Shown here: piece by piece, positions 5,013 to 10,814 of the stretch
Layout: the number at the start of each line of letters is the position of its first letter
Position numbering within the stretch: the first letter of the stretch is position 1
NCBI GenBank assembly: GCA_934215475.1
Contig: CAKPZY010000050.1
Location: 1 to 12,788, forward strand
Source of the DNA: an uncultured Ligilactobacillus sp.
GTDB taxonomy: Bacteria; Bacillota; Bacilli; Lactobacillales; Lactobacillaceae
Direction of reading: 5' to 3'
Length of the DNA: 12,788 nucleotides
Position numbers and translations under genes: made by a program
Notes under the pieces: generated by a model
Seen by the model: the letters and a program-made list of their open reading frames with translations, nothing else
What the model was told of the DNA's origin: nothing
The model's database searches: none

Positions 5013-5378
5013 TTATTCTCCTTTTCTTGTTAACCAATCTTCTAATAGCGTAATTGCATGTTCAATTTGTCTTTTGTCGGTTTTATTTTGCTTCTTCGTA
5101 TAGTGACTTAATAATACAAACTTTTCGCCGTCATAACTTGCATAGAAAATTCTTTCTGGTTGTGGTCTTAATTCCATAACCGGATATTTATAGCCCTTGA
5201 GCACCTTTGAATGTGGGGGCCTAATATCAGTTCCTAATTCTTCCAAAATTTTTAACTGATAACGCACCTTTTTCAGTACTTTCTGATCATCTTTTTGTTT
5301 GCTCTCGTTTAGACTATCTAACCAAGCTTTGATCTCACTATAACCGTTCCTATCTTCGTAAACTTCTATTTCATACAT
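5013..5378 (-). CDS. higB: HigB-like toxin, RelE/ParE superfamily (Gp49-like)
   Basis: A 121-aa toxin of the phage-Gp49/HigB branch, whose members cut mRNA on the ribosome. Typical elements are the N-terminal strand and helix (YEIEVYEDRNGYSEIKAWLD), the middle VLKGYKYPVMELRP and the C-terminal RIFYASYDGEKFVLLSHY followed by a lysine-rich helix (TKKQNKTDKR). The frame can be extended to TTG at 5396, but ATG 5378 has AAAGG about 10 nt upstream and starts at the conserved MYEIEVY, so it is preferred. It is co-transcribed with the antitoxin and ends one base into it. Its probable role is plasmid stability by post-segregational killing (inference). I see no missing segment, so it is likely functional. 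Confidence 0.87.
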   Translation of the reverse strand: MYEIEVYEDRNGYSEIKAWLDSLNESKQKDDQKVLKKVRYQLKILEELGTDIRPPHSKVLKGYKYPVMELRPQPERIFYASYDGEKFVLLSHYTKKQNKTDKRQIEHAITLLEDWLTRKGE

Positions 5379-5396
5379 ACCATTAGCGCCTTTCAA

Positions 5397-5449
5397 TATA
5401 ACTTATATGCTATATTATTCCGTGCATATAATATAGCATATAAGTTATA
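5397..5449. promoter_or_regulatory. Perfect 22-bp inverted repeat, toxin-antitoxin operator
   Basis: Bases 5397-5418 are the exact reverse complement of 5428-5449, with a 9-base centre TCCGTGCAT. The arms are AT-rich and contain TATATGCTATA. The palindrome spans the region from the -10 box to just upstream of the toxin start. It is a natural site for two antitoxin dimers and autorepression, although it is unusually long and could also extrude as a cruciform or fold in the mRNA leader. Confidence 0.75.
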
Positions 5450-5458
5450 CATTGGCAA
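5430..5458 (-). promoter_or_regulatory. higBp: Promoter of the toxin-antitoxin operon
   Basis: On the minus strand TTGCCA (5458-5453) and TATATT (5435-5430) are 17 bp apart, close to sigma-A consensus. The -10 box lies inside the right arm of the large palindrome, so operator occupancy would block the polymerase. Confidence 0.6.
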
Positions 5459-5475
5459 CTTTAATGGACCAGTAA

Positions 5476-5598
5476 ATGCAGCAATTAACTGCCATTGCGG
5501 ATTCTATGCACTGGAACGGCAACTTTTGGCAGCTCGAAGATCTCAAAAATGTTTCTCAATGGCTGGCTCAATTTCGGACCGAACAGGACCAAAATTAG
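5476..5598 (+). pseudogene. Probable 3' remnant of an unrecognised gene (40 codons)
   Basis: The frame begins MQQLTAIADSMHWNGNFWQL, continues with a segment including VSQWLAQFRTEQDQN and stops at 5598. It has protein-like composition and a terminator 17 bases after its stop, as a gene's 3' end would. There is no ribosome binding site, and an in-frame stop lies just upstream at 5473. The AT-rich toxin-antitoxin promoter ends abruptly at about 5450, and an AATGGACC half-site lies at 5463-5470. This looks like the end of a gene cut by module exchange. Product unknown; a short intact gene is not excluded. Confidence 0.35.
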
Positions 5599-5614
5599 GC
5601 GGTCTGCTTTTAGG

Positions 5615-5657
5615 AAAAATAACCCACTTTGTGACGACAAATGCGGGTTATTTTTTT
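5615..5657 (+). terminator. Intrinsic terminator after the gene remnant
   Basis: AAATAACCC pairs with GGGTTATTT. An inner stem TTTGT-gacg-ACAAA sits within it, separated by small bulges, and seven Ts follow. It is the first of three stem-loops filling the gene-poor stretch 5599-5852. Confidence 0.75.
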
Positions 5658-5704
5658 AGGCTTTTTTCGGTCACATTTTTTGGCACAAAAAAGGGACGGT
5701 CTCA

Positions 5705-5737
5705 GCTCATTTTCGTCACGAAAAGCGGGCGTTTTTT
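5705..5737 (+). terminator. Second stem-loop with T-run
   Basis: GCTC pairs with GGGC (one G-T pair). Inside lies the palindrome TTTTCGT-c-ACGAAAA, with a two-base internal mismatch between them; GTTTTTT follows. It has the shape of an intrinsic terminator, 48 bases after the previous one. Confidence 0.5.
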
Positions 5738-5746
5738 GAGGGGGAT

Positions 5747-5784
5747 AAAAGGGGGAATTTTTGTACAACAAAAAGCCCTCTTTT
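5747..5784. repeat. Third stem-loop upstream of the mobilisation region
   Basis: AAAAGGGGG-aa-TTTTTGT can fold on ACAAAAA-gc-CCTCTTTT across a 3-base loop, with one bulge. Only four Ts end it, so it is a weaker terminator candidate and might belong to the transfer-origin region instead. Confidence 0.4.
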
Positions 5785-5852
5785 CAAGCAGGAATCAAGA
5801 CAAATTACGCTAGTAACTTGTATGTCATTCCGAAAGCTTGCAGTATTAAACC

Positions 5853-5905
5853 AAAAATGTTAGGGTAAACGTGCATAAATCATAAACGTTGATCCTTACA
5901 TTTTT
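5853..5905. other. oriT: Candidate oriT: long imperfect inverted repeat upstream of mobC
   Basis: Bases 5853-5872 and 5886-5905 are 20-base inverted arms matching at 17 of 20 positions around a 13-base AT-rich centre (gcataaatcataa). It lies 61 bases before the mobC start, where Mob cassettes of this layout usually carry oriT, and relaxases bind such hairpins next to the nick site. I cannot identify the nick sequence by eye. Confidence 0.5.
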
Positions 5906-5965
5906 CAACAGGAAGCTAAATGAATAATGCAGCTTAATGTTGTCGCTTTTAAGGAGGTAAATTAA

Positions 5966-6310
5966 TTGTCTAATCTTAAATCGGACAATGAACGGCAAGT
6001 CAAACGCATTAATTTTCGTTTGGATCAAACTGAGTACACTAAATTAAAATTATCGGCGCAAACTTATGGTTTGACCATTTCTAGTTATGCTAAAAAACTG
6101 GCGTTGAATTCTAAGCTGCGGCAGCCCTATTTTGATCACGCGGCTACTAAAGAACTTTTATTGGAGTTAAGTCGCCAAGGAACTAATTTAAATCAAGTTG
6201 CTCGGCAGTTGAATCAACAACCGGCACAGCCCCAAACTAAACAACTGTTAGCTGCTTTACAAGCAACGCGAGAGGAGTATCGCAAATTATGGCAACAATT
6301 GCGAAAGTAA
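5966..6310 (+). CDS. mobC: MobC-like relaxosome accessory protein
   Basis: A 114-aa protein of the MobC family. The N-terminal part (VKRINFRLDQTEYTKLKLSA) fits a ribbon-helix-helix DNA-binding fold, and the family signature RQGTNLNQVARQLNQ lies at about residues 70-84. Such proteins bind oriT, bend or melt it and recruit the relaxase. The start is TTG at 5966, chosen because a perfect AAGGAGG lies 8 nt upstream and no ATG is better placed. It overlaps mobA by 22 nt, suggesting translational coupling. The base composition here is clearly more GC-rich than in the bacteriocin and replication regions, which points to separate origin of the mob module. Confidence 0.88.
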   Translation: MSNLKSDNERQVKRINFRLDQTEYTKLKLSAQTYGLTISSYAKKLALNSKLRQPYFDHAATKELLLELSRQGTNLNQVARQLNQQPAQPQTKQLLAALQATREEYRKLWQQLRK

Positions 6311-7536
6311 GTAACGCCGCCAGTGCTACTTTTGCGCTGGGGTATGGTCTGGGTAAAAATACCCCTTTACATCACGACACGCAAACTTGGTTAGCGGACC
6401 ATGATTTAAAACAACCGGCTGAATTACTGCATTGTCGGGCTGTGGCCGTGGGCGGCACTAATGGCGTTGATCCTTTGATCGCTAACGACCAATTCCGTGC
6501 GGTCCGCCGGTTGTATCAGCAAACTCAAAAACGTAATCAAGTCTTCCGGATTACCCAGTCTTTTGCGGATAACGAATTAGACCCTTTAAACCAAGCGGAT
6601 TGGCAAACCGCTAATGACTTCGGCGTGAACTTAGCCAAAAAACTTTATCCGGACTATCAAAGTGCGGTTTATACGCATTTAGACGGTCAAAATCACCACT
6701 TACACAACCACATTATCGTCAATAAGGTCAACTTAGCGACGGGTAAAAAATTAGACGAAAAACGCGGTCACGTGGTCAGCCGGATCCGCCACGCTAATGA
6801 CGAATTAGCCCGAGCCCAAGGCTGGCACATTCTGCCACCAGTCCGCGAACATCAGTCACAAACTGAACAGGACTTGACGCAGGCCCAAAAATATTCTTAC
6901 ATGGCTGATCTCCGCCACCGCATTGATGAAGCCATGCAAGACCCCACTGTGAGCTCATATGAGGCCTTCTCAGCTCATTTAGGTGAATCTGGGGTAAATG
7001 TAGCTTTGCGGGGCAAAAACATCTCATATGCGTTTCTAGACGCTGATCAAAAGCAACGGCGGGCCCGTGGGGTCCGTTTAGGGACAGACTATGACAAGGA
7101 GGCGCTTTTACATGAGTTGGCGCGACGAGAACAACAAACCTCAAAACAAGCTGAAATTTCAAACGACCAGCGACCTCTTACAGCTGCTCGAGCAATTGAA
7201 CAACGAAAACCGTTACTTGAATCAAGAAAACCAGGTCTTGACCACCTTGCAGTCACAACTGGCCGCACTCAACGAGCACAATCAGACACTCACAACCGCC
7301 TTGAACGACTTAGAATCGCAGTACGCCCACTTACAAACGGATTACAGTACTTTAAAGACGGCTTACAAGAACTTACAGGACGAATTAGAAAATTCATAGA
7401 ACGCCGGCAGATCGGCCGTGATTTTCAACAACGTTTTCAAACTGAAATGACCCGACAAAAGCAAGCACATCAGTCCAAAGCGCAAGCTCAAACTGAACCA
7501 ACACAGAAAAAACCAGAAAGGGGACCGCATAGATGA
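6289..7536 (+). CDS. mobA: MobA relaxase (MobP-type relaxase/mobilisation nuclease)
   Basis: A 415-aa relaxase. It should nick one strand at oriT through a tyrosine, stay attached to the 5' end and lead the strand into the helper's transfer channel. The catalytic domain is about residues 1-200. The probable nucleophile is Tyr19 (FALGYGLGKN), and the metal-binding histidine motif is HLDGQNHHLHNHI at 130-142. An RGVRLGTDYDKEALLHELARREQ-like segment closes the conserved part near 280, and a glutamine- and arginine-rich tail follows. Length is typical of small mobilisable plasmids of Gram-positive bacteria. The start ATG 6289 lies inside the mobC end. A second gene is nested out of frame at 7112-7399, and the next gene overlaps by ATGA. 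No coupling protein or type IV secretion gene is present, so the plasmid is mobilisable, not self-transmissible. Confidence 0.92.
   Translation: MATIAKVSNAASATFALGYGLGKNTPLHHDTQTWLADHDLKQPAELLHCRAVAVGGTNGVDPLIANDQFRAVRRLYQQTQKRNQVFRITQSFADNELDPLNQADWQTANDFGVNLAKKLYPDYQSAVYTHLDGQNHHLHNHIIVNKVNLATGKKLDEKRGHVVSRIRHANDELARAQGWHILPPVREHQSQTEQDLTQAQKYSYMADLRHRIDEAMQDPTVSSYEAFSAHLGESGVNVALRGKNISYAFLDADQKQRRARGVRLGTDYDKEALLHELARREQQTSKQAEISNDQRPLTAARAIEQRKPLLESRKPGLDHLAVTTGRTQRAQSDTHNRLERLRIAVRPLTNGLQYFKDGLQELTGRIRKFIERRQIGRDFQQRFQTEMTRQKQAHQSKAQAQTEPTQKKPERGPHR
7112..7399 (+). CDS. mobB: MobB-like coiled-coil protein nested out of frame within mobA
   Basis: A 95-aa protein beginning MSWRDENNKPQNKLKFQTTS, read in the +1 frame relative to mobA. 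Its start ATG 7112 has a perfect AAGGAGG 9 nt upstream, inside mobA. That sequence is the best reason to accept the gene and to prefer it over the ATG at 7091. From residue 24 to 92 it is an almost continuous heptad-like coiled coil rich in Leu, Gln, Asn and Glu (for example LLEQLNNENRYLNQENQVL). Nested mobB genes inside mobA are known in staphylococcal pC221-like and ColE1-like cassettes, where MobB helps the relaxase. The 288 bases are therefore read in two frames. Function by analogy is relaxosome accessory. Confidence 0.75.
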   Translation: MSWRDENNKPQNKLKFQTTSDLLQLLEQLNNENRYLNQENQVLTTLQSQLAALNEHNQTLTTALNDLESQYAHLQTDYSTLKTAYKNLQDELENS

Positions 7537-8207
7537 GTGGGGAAAAAAGTAACGCGGAATTAGTTGATGAAATGTTACAGGCTTTTCACGAAGGAAAAAT
7601 TCATTTAGCTGAAATGCCAAAGTTTAAGGAAACTATCCAGCAAGAAACACAAAAACAGCTTAACCAGGCAATTAATGCCACTGAACTTGAAAAAAAGCAA
7701 CAAGCCGCCTTAAAAGACGAACAGGCTTGGTATCATCAACAAATTGACCAGATCCTCCAGGATAAACGTGAGCAGCTTGATATAGCTACTTTTCAGCAAT
7801 CAATTTTTAGTGATTTAAACAAAGCTCGCAATGCAGTTCTTGACCAGCAACAAGAGTTGAATTATCAAAGAGAACAAATAGCAGCGGCCGAGAAAAAGCA
7901 ATTTTGGCAACATGCCATGGTAACTTTATTAGCAATCGCCAATACTTTGCTCCTCGTTTGTTTCAATTTGTTTGTCCTAAAAAATGTGCTCTATGACGGC
8001 CTTTGGCATGGTTTGGGCTTCTCTTGGTTATATAAGACGGTCTGGGCCTTACATACCGATCATTACGTGGGTTCTATTATTCTAGGGATCGTAGGTTTTA
8101 TTGTTTTAGCCCTGGCGCTTGCCTTTAGTTCCTGGTGTGCCTTGCAGATGACGCATTATTTGACCGATTTCAAACTTTCACGGCTCAAATTTTGGCAACA
8201 CCGGTAA
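7533..8207 (+). CDS. Coiled-coil protein with two C-terminal membrane segments, last gene of the mob operon
   Basis: A 224-aa protein. Residues 35-122 form a long Gln/Lys/Glu-rich coiled coil, followed by membrane helices at about 127-150 and 179-203 and a short basic tail (KLSRLKFWQHR). The ATG at 7533 overlaps the mobA stop (ATGA), with AAAGGGG about 10 nt upstream, so it is translationally coupled to mobilisation. I do not recognise a named family. By position and layout it could tether the relaxosome to the membrane or to the helper's coupling protein, comparable with MbeB/MbeD-type accessory proteins; this is inference. A terminator follows at 8252. Confidence 0.75.
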   Translation: MSGEKSNAELVDEMLQAFHEGKIHLAEMPKFKETIQQETQKQLNQAINATELEKKQQAALKDEQAWYHQQIDQILQDKREQLDIATFQQSIFSDLNKARNAVLDQQQELNYQREQIAAAEKKQFWQHAMVTLLAIANTLLLVCFNLFVLKNVLYDGLWHGLGFSWLYKTVWALHTDHYVGSIILGIVGFIVLALALAFSSWCALQMTHYLTDFKLSRLKFWQHR

Positions 8208-8251
8208 AATACCTCGCCAGCTAAATAAACGGCTTGAATCGTTAAATCAGT

Positions 8252-8280
8252 GCTCTGTTGTAGTAACAGGGCTTTTGTTT
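8252..8280 (+). terminator. Intrinsic terminator of the mobilisation operon
   Basis: GCTCTGTT pairs with AACAGGGC (one G-T pair) across a 5-base loop, followed by TTTTGTTTT, 45 bases after the last mob stop codon. Confidence 0.75.
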
Positions 8281-8520
8281 TGGCCCTCGGTTGCCCTTAG
8301 TACTTTGGAGCTTGGTCAGGTGGTTGGGAACTATTAGCAGTTGAGGCGCTTGCTCTGAGGGCGTGCCCGAAGATTTTCTGTCAACATGTTTTGAACTTAG
8401 CAAAGGAGCCGGAGGCGACTGCGCAATGAGCAAAGCGAGTGGAGTTTAATGTGAGAGTGTTCTTCTCTCATACCTTTTAGGCGAGGGTACCGAGCTGTTT
8501 TTGATCTTATTTTTGGGCTT
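8281..8520. other. Gene-free stretch upstream of the origin
   Basis: No reading frame here is convincing on either strand. The sequence is moderately GC-rich with short G-rich and GAG/GCG runs. One stem-loop stands out: TGTGAGAG (8450-8457) can pair with CTCTCATA (8465-8472) with a single wobble across a 7-base loop. It may be part of the replication origin or specify a short control RNA, but I see no promoter to support that. Confidence 0.35.
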
Positions 8521-8523
8521 GAG

Positions 8524-8567
8524 CTTCTTTAATAACTCTTTATAAACCTCTTTAAAACCTCTTTAGG
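8524..8567. repeat. Four 11-12 bp AT-rich direct repeats of the origin
   Basis: CTTT-centred units (consensus ACCTCTTTAAA) begin their CTTT at 8527, 8538, 8550 and 8561, one helical turn apart. AT-rich direct repeats next to iterons are typical of theta origins of pUCL287-like plasmids and probably mark the region that melts first. Confidence 0.6.
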
Positions 8568-8605
8568 AGTTCTATACCCCTTGGGAGCGTAAGAACACAG
8601 AGTCC

Positions 8606-8704
8606 TTTTGACGACATTTCTGCCGCGTTTTGACGACATTTCTGCCGCTATTTTGACGACATTTCTGCCGCATTTTGACGACATTTCTGCCATTTATTGA
8701 CGAC
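8606..8704. repeat. Iterons of the theta replication origin
   Basis: Four copies of TTTTGACGACATTTCTGCC begin at 8606, 8628, 8651 and 8673; the first three continue with GC. A degenerate TATTGACGAC begins at 8695. Spacing is 22 bp (once 23), about two helical turns, so initiator molecules would line up on one face. They lie 65 bp upstream of the repA start. The last partial copy supplies a TTGACG that may double as the -35 of the repA promoter, which would let RepA repress itself. Confidence 0.92.
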
Positions 8705-8769
8705 TCAAAATAAATGATGTAGTCTAAATATATAAAAGTTATATTATTACTGTATTTGGAGATGATTAC

Positions 8770-9696
8770 GTGGTCAATGAAATTGTAAAATATGAAAATC
8801 GGCTTAACTCTGTACCACTTCGTAAATTTAATTCAAGAGAAATGAATCTCTTTTTTTCAATTGCTTCTAGAGTTAGAGACAAAGGAACAACAGAAATAAC
8901 ATTTGCATTCGAAGATTTAAGAAACTTAAGTAAAAATGATCGGCATGGAGAAACCTTTGTACAAGATTTAAGTTCCACATACGACAAATTACTATCTTTA
9001 AGTGCTTGGACAGATGACGGTCGCATTCTTACAAAGTTTGTAGCTTTTACTGAATATAGTATTGATAGAAAAAAGCAAATCGTTACAATTGCTGTAAATC
9101 CTAAATTTAAAGGACTATTTAACCAGCTAAGTACTTGGACAAGATTTGGTTTAGAACAATTTGTTAATCTCCGAAGTACTTATTCAAAGACCCTATTTAG
9201 ACTAATAAAACAATATAGAACAGTAGGTCGACGCGATTTCACAATTCAAGATTTTCGAGAAATTCTGGATATTCCAAAATCTTACAGAACAACTGATATA
9301 GACAGACGTGTTTTAAAAATTTGTCGCGAAGAATTATCACCTATATTTAAAGGCTTTTCTATAAAGAAACTGCACAAAGGACGCGGAAATAAGGTTACTG
9401 GTTATAGTTTTACTTGGAAAGCAGAAGCCAATGATCAAGATGATTTTTCAAAAAGTTCTTGGTATGAGGTACGTAAGAGGGTTACAAATATTGAAAACAA
9501 CAATTCTTTAACGAAAGAAGAGAAACAAAATTCCAAAAAACGTGTCTATAAAAACTATTCTCCGAAACCTATTAAACAAAAAGAAACACTTCCGCCAAAA
9601 ATAGAAAATAACATTTCTGAAGAAAAAAGAGCACAGTTAATGCAGGAAATTGAAGAACGTTTAAGGGAATTAGATAGAGACAATAAACATATTTAA
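8770..9696 (+). CDS. repA: Replication initiator, Rep_3 family (pUCL287-type RepA)
   Basis: A 308-aa initiator that binds the iterons just upstream and opens the origin for theta replication. The two winged-helix domains of the Rep_3 family lie at about residues 1-125 and 126-220. The first starts IVKYENRLNSVPLRKFNSRE; the second contains SKTLFRLIKQYRTVG, FREILDIP and RGNKVTGYSFTW. The C-terminal 90 residues are a charged, probably flexible tail ending in a short helix (AQLMQEIEERLRELDRD). The start is GTG at 8770 with TGGAG 8 nt upstream; no ATG in this frame fits better. Downstream lies the DUF536 gene usual for this replicon type. Composition is AT-rich, unlike the mob genes. Gene symbol follows replicon convention. 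Confidence 0.93.
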   Translation: MVNEIVKYENRLNSVPLRKFNSREMNLFFSIASRVRDKGTTEITFAFEDLRNLSKNDRHGETFVQDLSSTYDKLLSLSAWTDDGRILTKFVAFTEYSIDRKKQIVTIAVNPKFKGLFNQLSTWTRFGLEQFVNLRSTYSKTLFRLIKQYRTVGRRDFTIQDFREILDIPKSYRTTDIDRRVLKICREELSPIFKGFSIKKLHKGRGNKVTGYSFTWKAEANDQDDFSKSSWYEVRKRVTNIENNNSLTKEEKQNSKKRVYKNYSPKPIKQKETLPPKIENNISEEKRAQLMQEIEERLRELDRDNKHI

Positions 9697-9718
9697 CAAA
9701 AAATGAGGTATCTAAAAT

Positions 9719-10207
9719 ATGTCCAAAACCATAAAACAATTGGCTGATGAATTAAACGTTTCTCGCCAATATATACACAAAGTAATTCGTTCGCTGCCTC
9801 TTAACAGTCAACCAAAGAAGGTTGACAATAAATATATAGTTGACACTAAATCCGAAAAGCAGATCAAAAAGTACATGGAAACTAGCCATTCAGCTACGTC
9901 AACCCGTAAACCACGCAAACAAGTTGACACAGTTGAAAGTTTACAAAAAGATAGAATTAAGGATTTACAGGATCAAAACAATTTTTATAGGGAGCAGATT
10001 AAAGAACTGCAAAAACGCCTTGAAAATTCTCAAAAACTAGTCGACCAAGAACAGCAACTTCATTTATCTGATCAAAAAAGAATTGAGAAACTGGAACAAC
10101 CTGCTAAAGAAGAAAAAAATGCACCAGTACAAAATAATACAACTGACAACCAACAGAAAGAACAACCAAAGAAAGGCTTCTTTAAACGCCTTTTTGGTAA
10201 TAAATAA
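9719..10207 (+). CDS. DUF536-type replication-associated protein (RepB/OrfX-like)
   Basis: A 162-aa protein commonly found directly after repA in plasmids of lactic acid bacteria. Residues 1-27 form a helix-turn-helix (TIKQLADELNVSRQYIHKVI), residues 75-125 a coiled coil (LQKDRIKDLQDQNNFYREQ), then a polar linker, and the C-terminus is the basic, aromatic tail KKGFFKRLFGNK. The role in this family is not settled; copy-number control or partition have been proposed. It begins 22 bases after repA with GAGG 10 nt before ATG 9719, so it is probably co-transcribed. The amphipathic tail might bind membrane (inference). Confidence 0.85.
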   Translation: MSKTIKQLADELNVSRQYIHKVIRSLPLNSQPKKVDNKYIVDTKSEKQIKKYMETSHSATSTRKPRKQVDTVESLQKDRIKDLQDQNNFYREQIKELQKRLENSQKLVDQEQQLHLSDQKRIEKLEQPAKEEKNAPVQNNTTDNQQKEQPKKGFFKRLFGNK

Positions 10208-10261
10208 GAGGGTCCATTTGTGAGAAATCCCCCCATAACATTGGAAAGAAGGAACCTTTTA

Positions 10262-10612
10262 ATGAAATACTTAGACCATAAATATTTGATACTTAAAAGA
10301 AACAAATTACTACAACGAAACTTTTATTTCCGAAAAGCTTCAAGAAACTTTATCTTAGGAGCACTTTGTTTTATTCTTGCAAGTTATGTCTTTAAAAACG
10401 TTGGTCACTATTATTTTGCAGATTTTACTAAAACTATTGCGATATCCCTTATTTTGGCTTTAGTTGTTTCGCTATTTTCTGATTATCTTGCTACCAAAAA
10501 AGAAATAATGACTATAGAAGTAAAACTTGATTGTCTCGGAATAGCCTACGAGCCTCGTAAAGAACTGGAAAAAAAGTTAAAAAGAAAAAAATTACGCCAG
10601 TTAAAAAATTGA
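10262..10612 (+). CDS. Small two-TM membrane protein of the replication operon
   Basis: A 116-aa protein with two membrane helices at about residues 31-48 (ILGALCFILASYVF) and 57-77 (IAISLILALVVSLFSDYL), and basic ends. ATG 10262 is preferred because AAGAAGGA stands 8 nt upstream. A GTG at 10220, with GAGGG about 7 nt before it, would add 14 residues and cannot be ruled out. The gene follows the DUF536 gene by 54 bases and is probably the last gene of the replication operon. I do not recognise a family; the two helices on a basic N-terminus suggest a membrane-anchored factor. Confidence 0.65.
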   Translation: MKYLDHKYLILKRNKLLQRNFYFRKASRNFILGALCFILASYVFKNVGHYYFADFTKTIAISLILALVVSLFSDYLATKKEIMTIEVKLDCLGIAYEPRKELEKKLKRKKLRQLKN

Positions 10613-10722
10613 CTCCTAAGTTTTATATCCTATTGATACAAACGATAGAACAATAAGTATCTTCTCAATCAAGATCTCTAAAGATTTGGTTTCCTCTAAT
10701 TACAATAAAGATAGCTAGACAT

Positions 10723-10761
10723 AAAAAATCGTATCCCAATTATTACAGGATACGATTTTTT
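10723..10761. terminator. Strong bidirectional terminator
   Basis: A perfect 14-bp stem (AAAAAATCGTATCC with GGATACGATTTTTT) with an 11-base loop gives U-runs on both strands. It separates the convergent replication operon and bacteriocin operon. The remaining bases 10613-10722 and 10762-10814 show nothing else. Confidence 0.92.
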
Positions 10762-10814
10762 GCCTGATGCACTAAGTGATTAACTTTTAATACACTCACT
10801 TAATTGAGTATTAT

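Noticed and set aside
4753..5378. RelBE or ParDE rather than HigBA
   Set aside because: The toxin is first and the antitoxin is a Cro/C1 helix-turn-helix protein, which fits HigBA; RelB and ParD antitoxins are ribbon-helix-helix and usually come first.
5379..5396. TTG 5396 as the toxin start
   Set aside because: It would lie directly against the palindrome and has no Shine-Dalgarno, while ATG 5378 has AAAGG upstream and begins at the conserved MYEIEVY.
5526..5813. 95-codon frame on the plus strand between the toxin-antitoxin and mob modules
   Set aside because: It runs through three stem-loops and two T-run terminators, has no ribosome binding site and a translation rich in F, G, K and R from homopolymer tracts. 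The hairpins explain the sequence better.
6794..7162. 122-codon frame on the minus strand inside mobA
   Set aside because: It is antisense to the strongly supported relaxase gene, lacks a start signal and gives a Cys/Pro/His-rich translation typical of a shadow frame.
8242..8433. 63-codon minus-strand frame in the region before the origin
   Set aside because: It begins in the G-rich noncoding stretch, overlaps the mob terminator and has no ribosome binding site.
8606..8704. CRISPR array
   Set aside because: The 22-bp units are almost contiguous with no unique spacers and lie just before a Rep_3 initiator, so they are replication iterons.
10220..10261. GTG 10220 as the start of the small membrane protein
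   Set aside because: Possible, but ATG 10262 has a stronger and better spaced AAGAAGGA; the longer form was kept only as an alternative.
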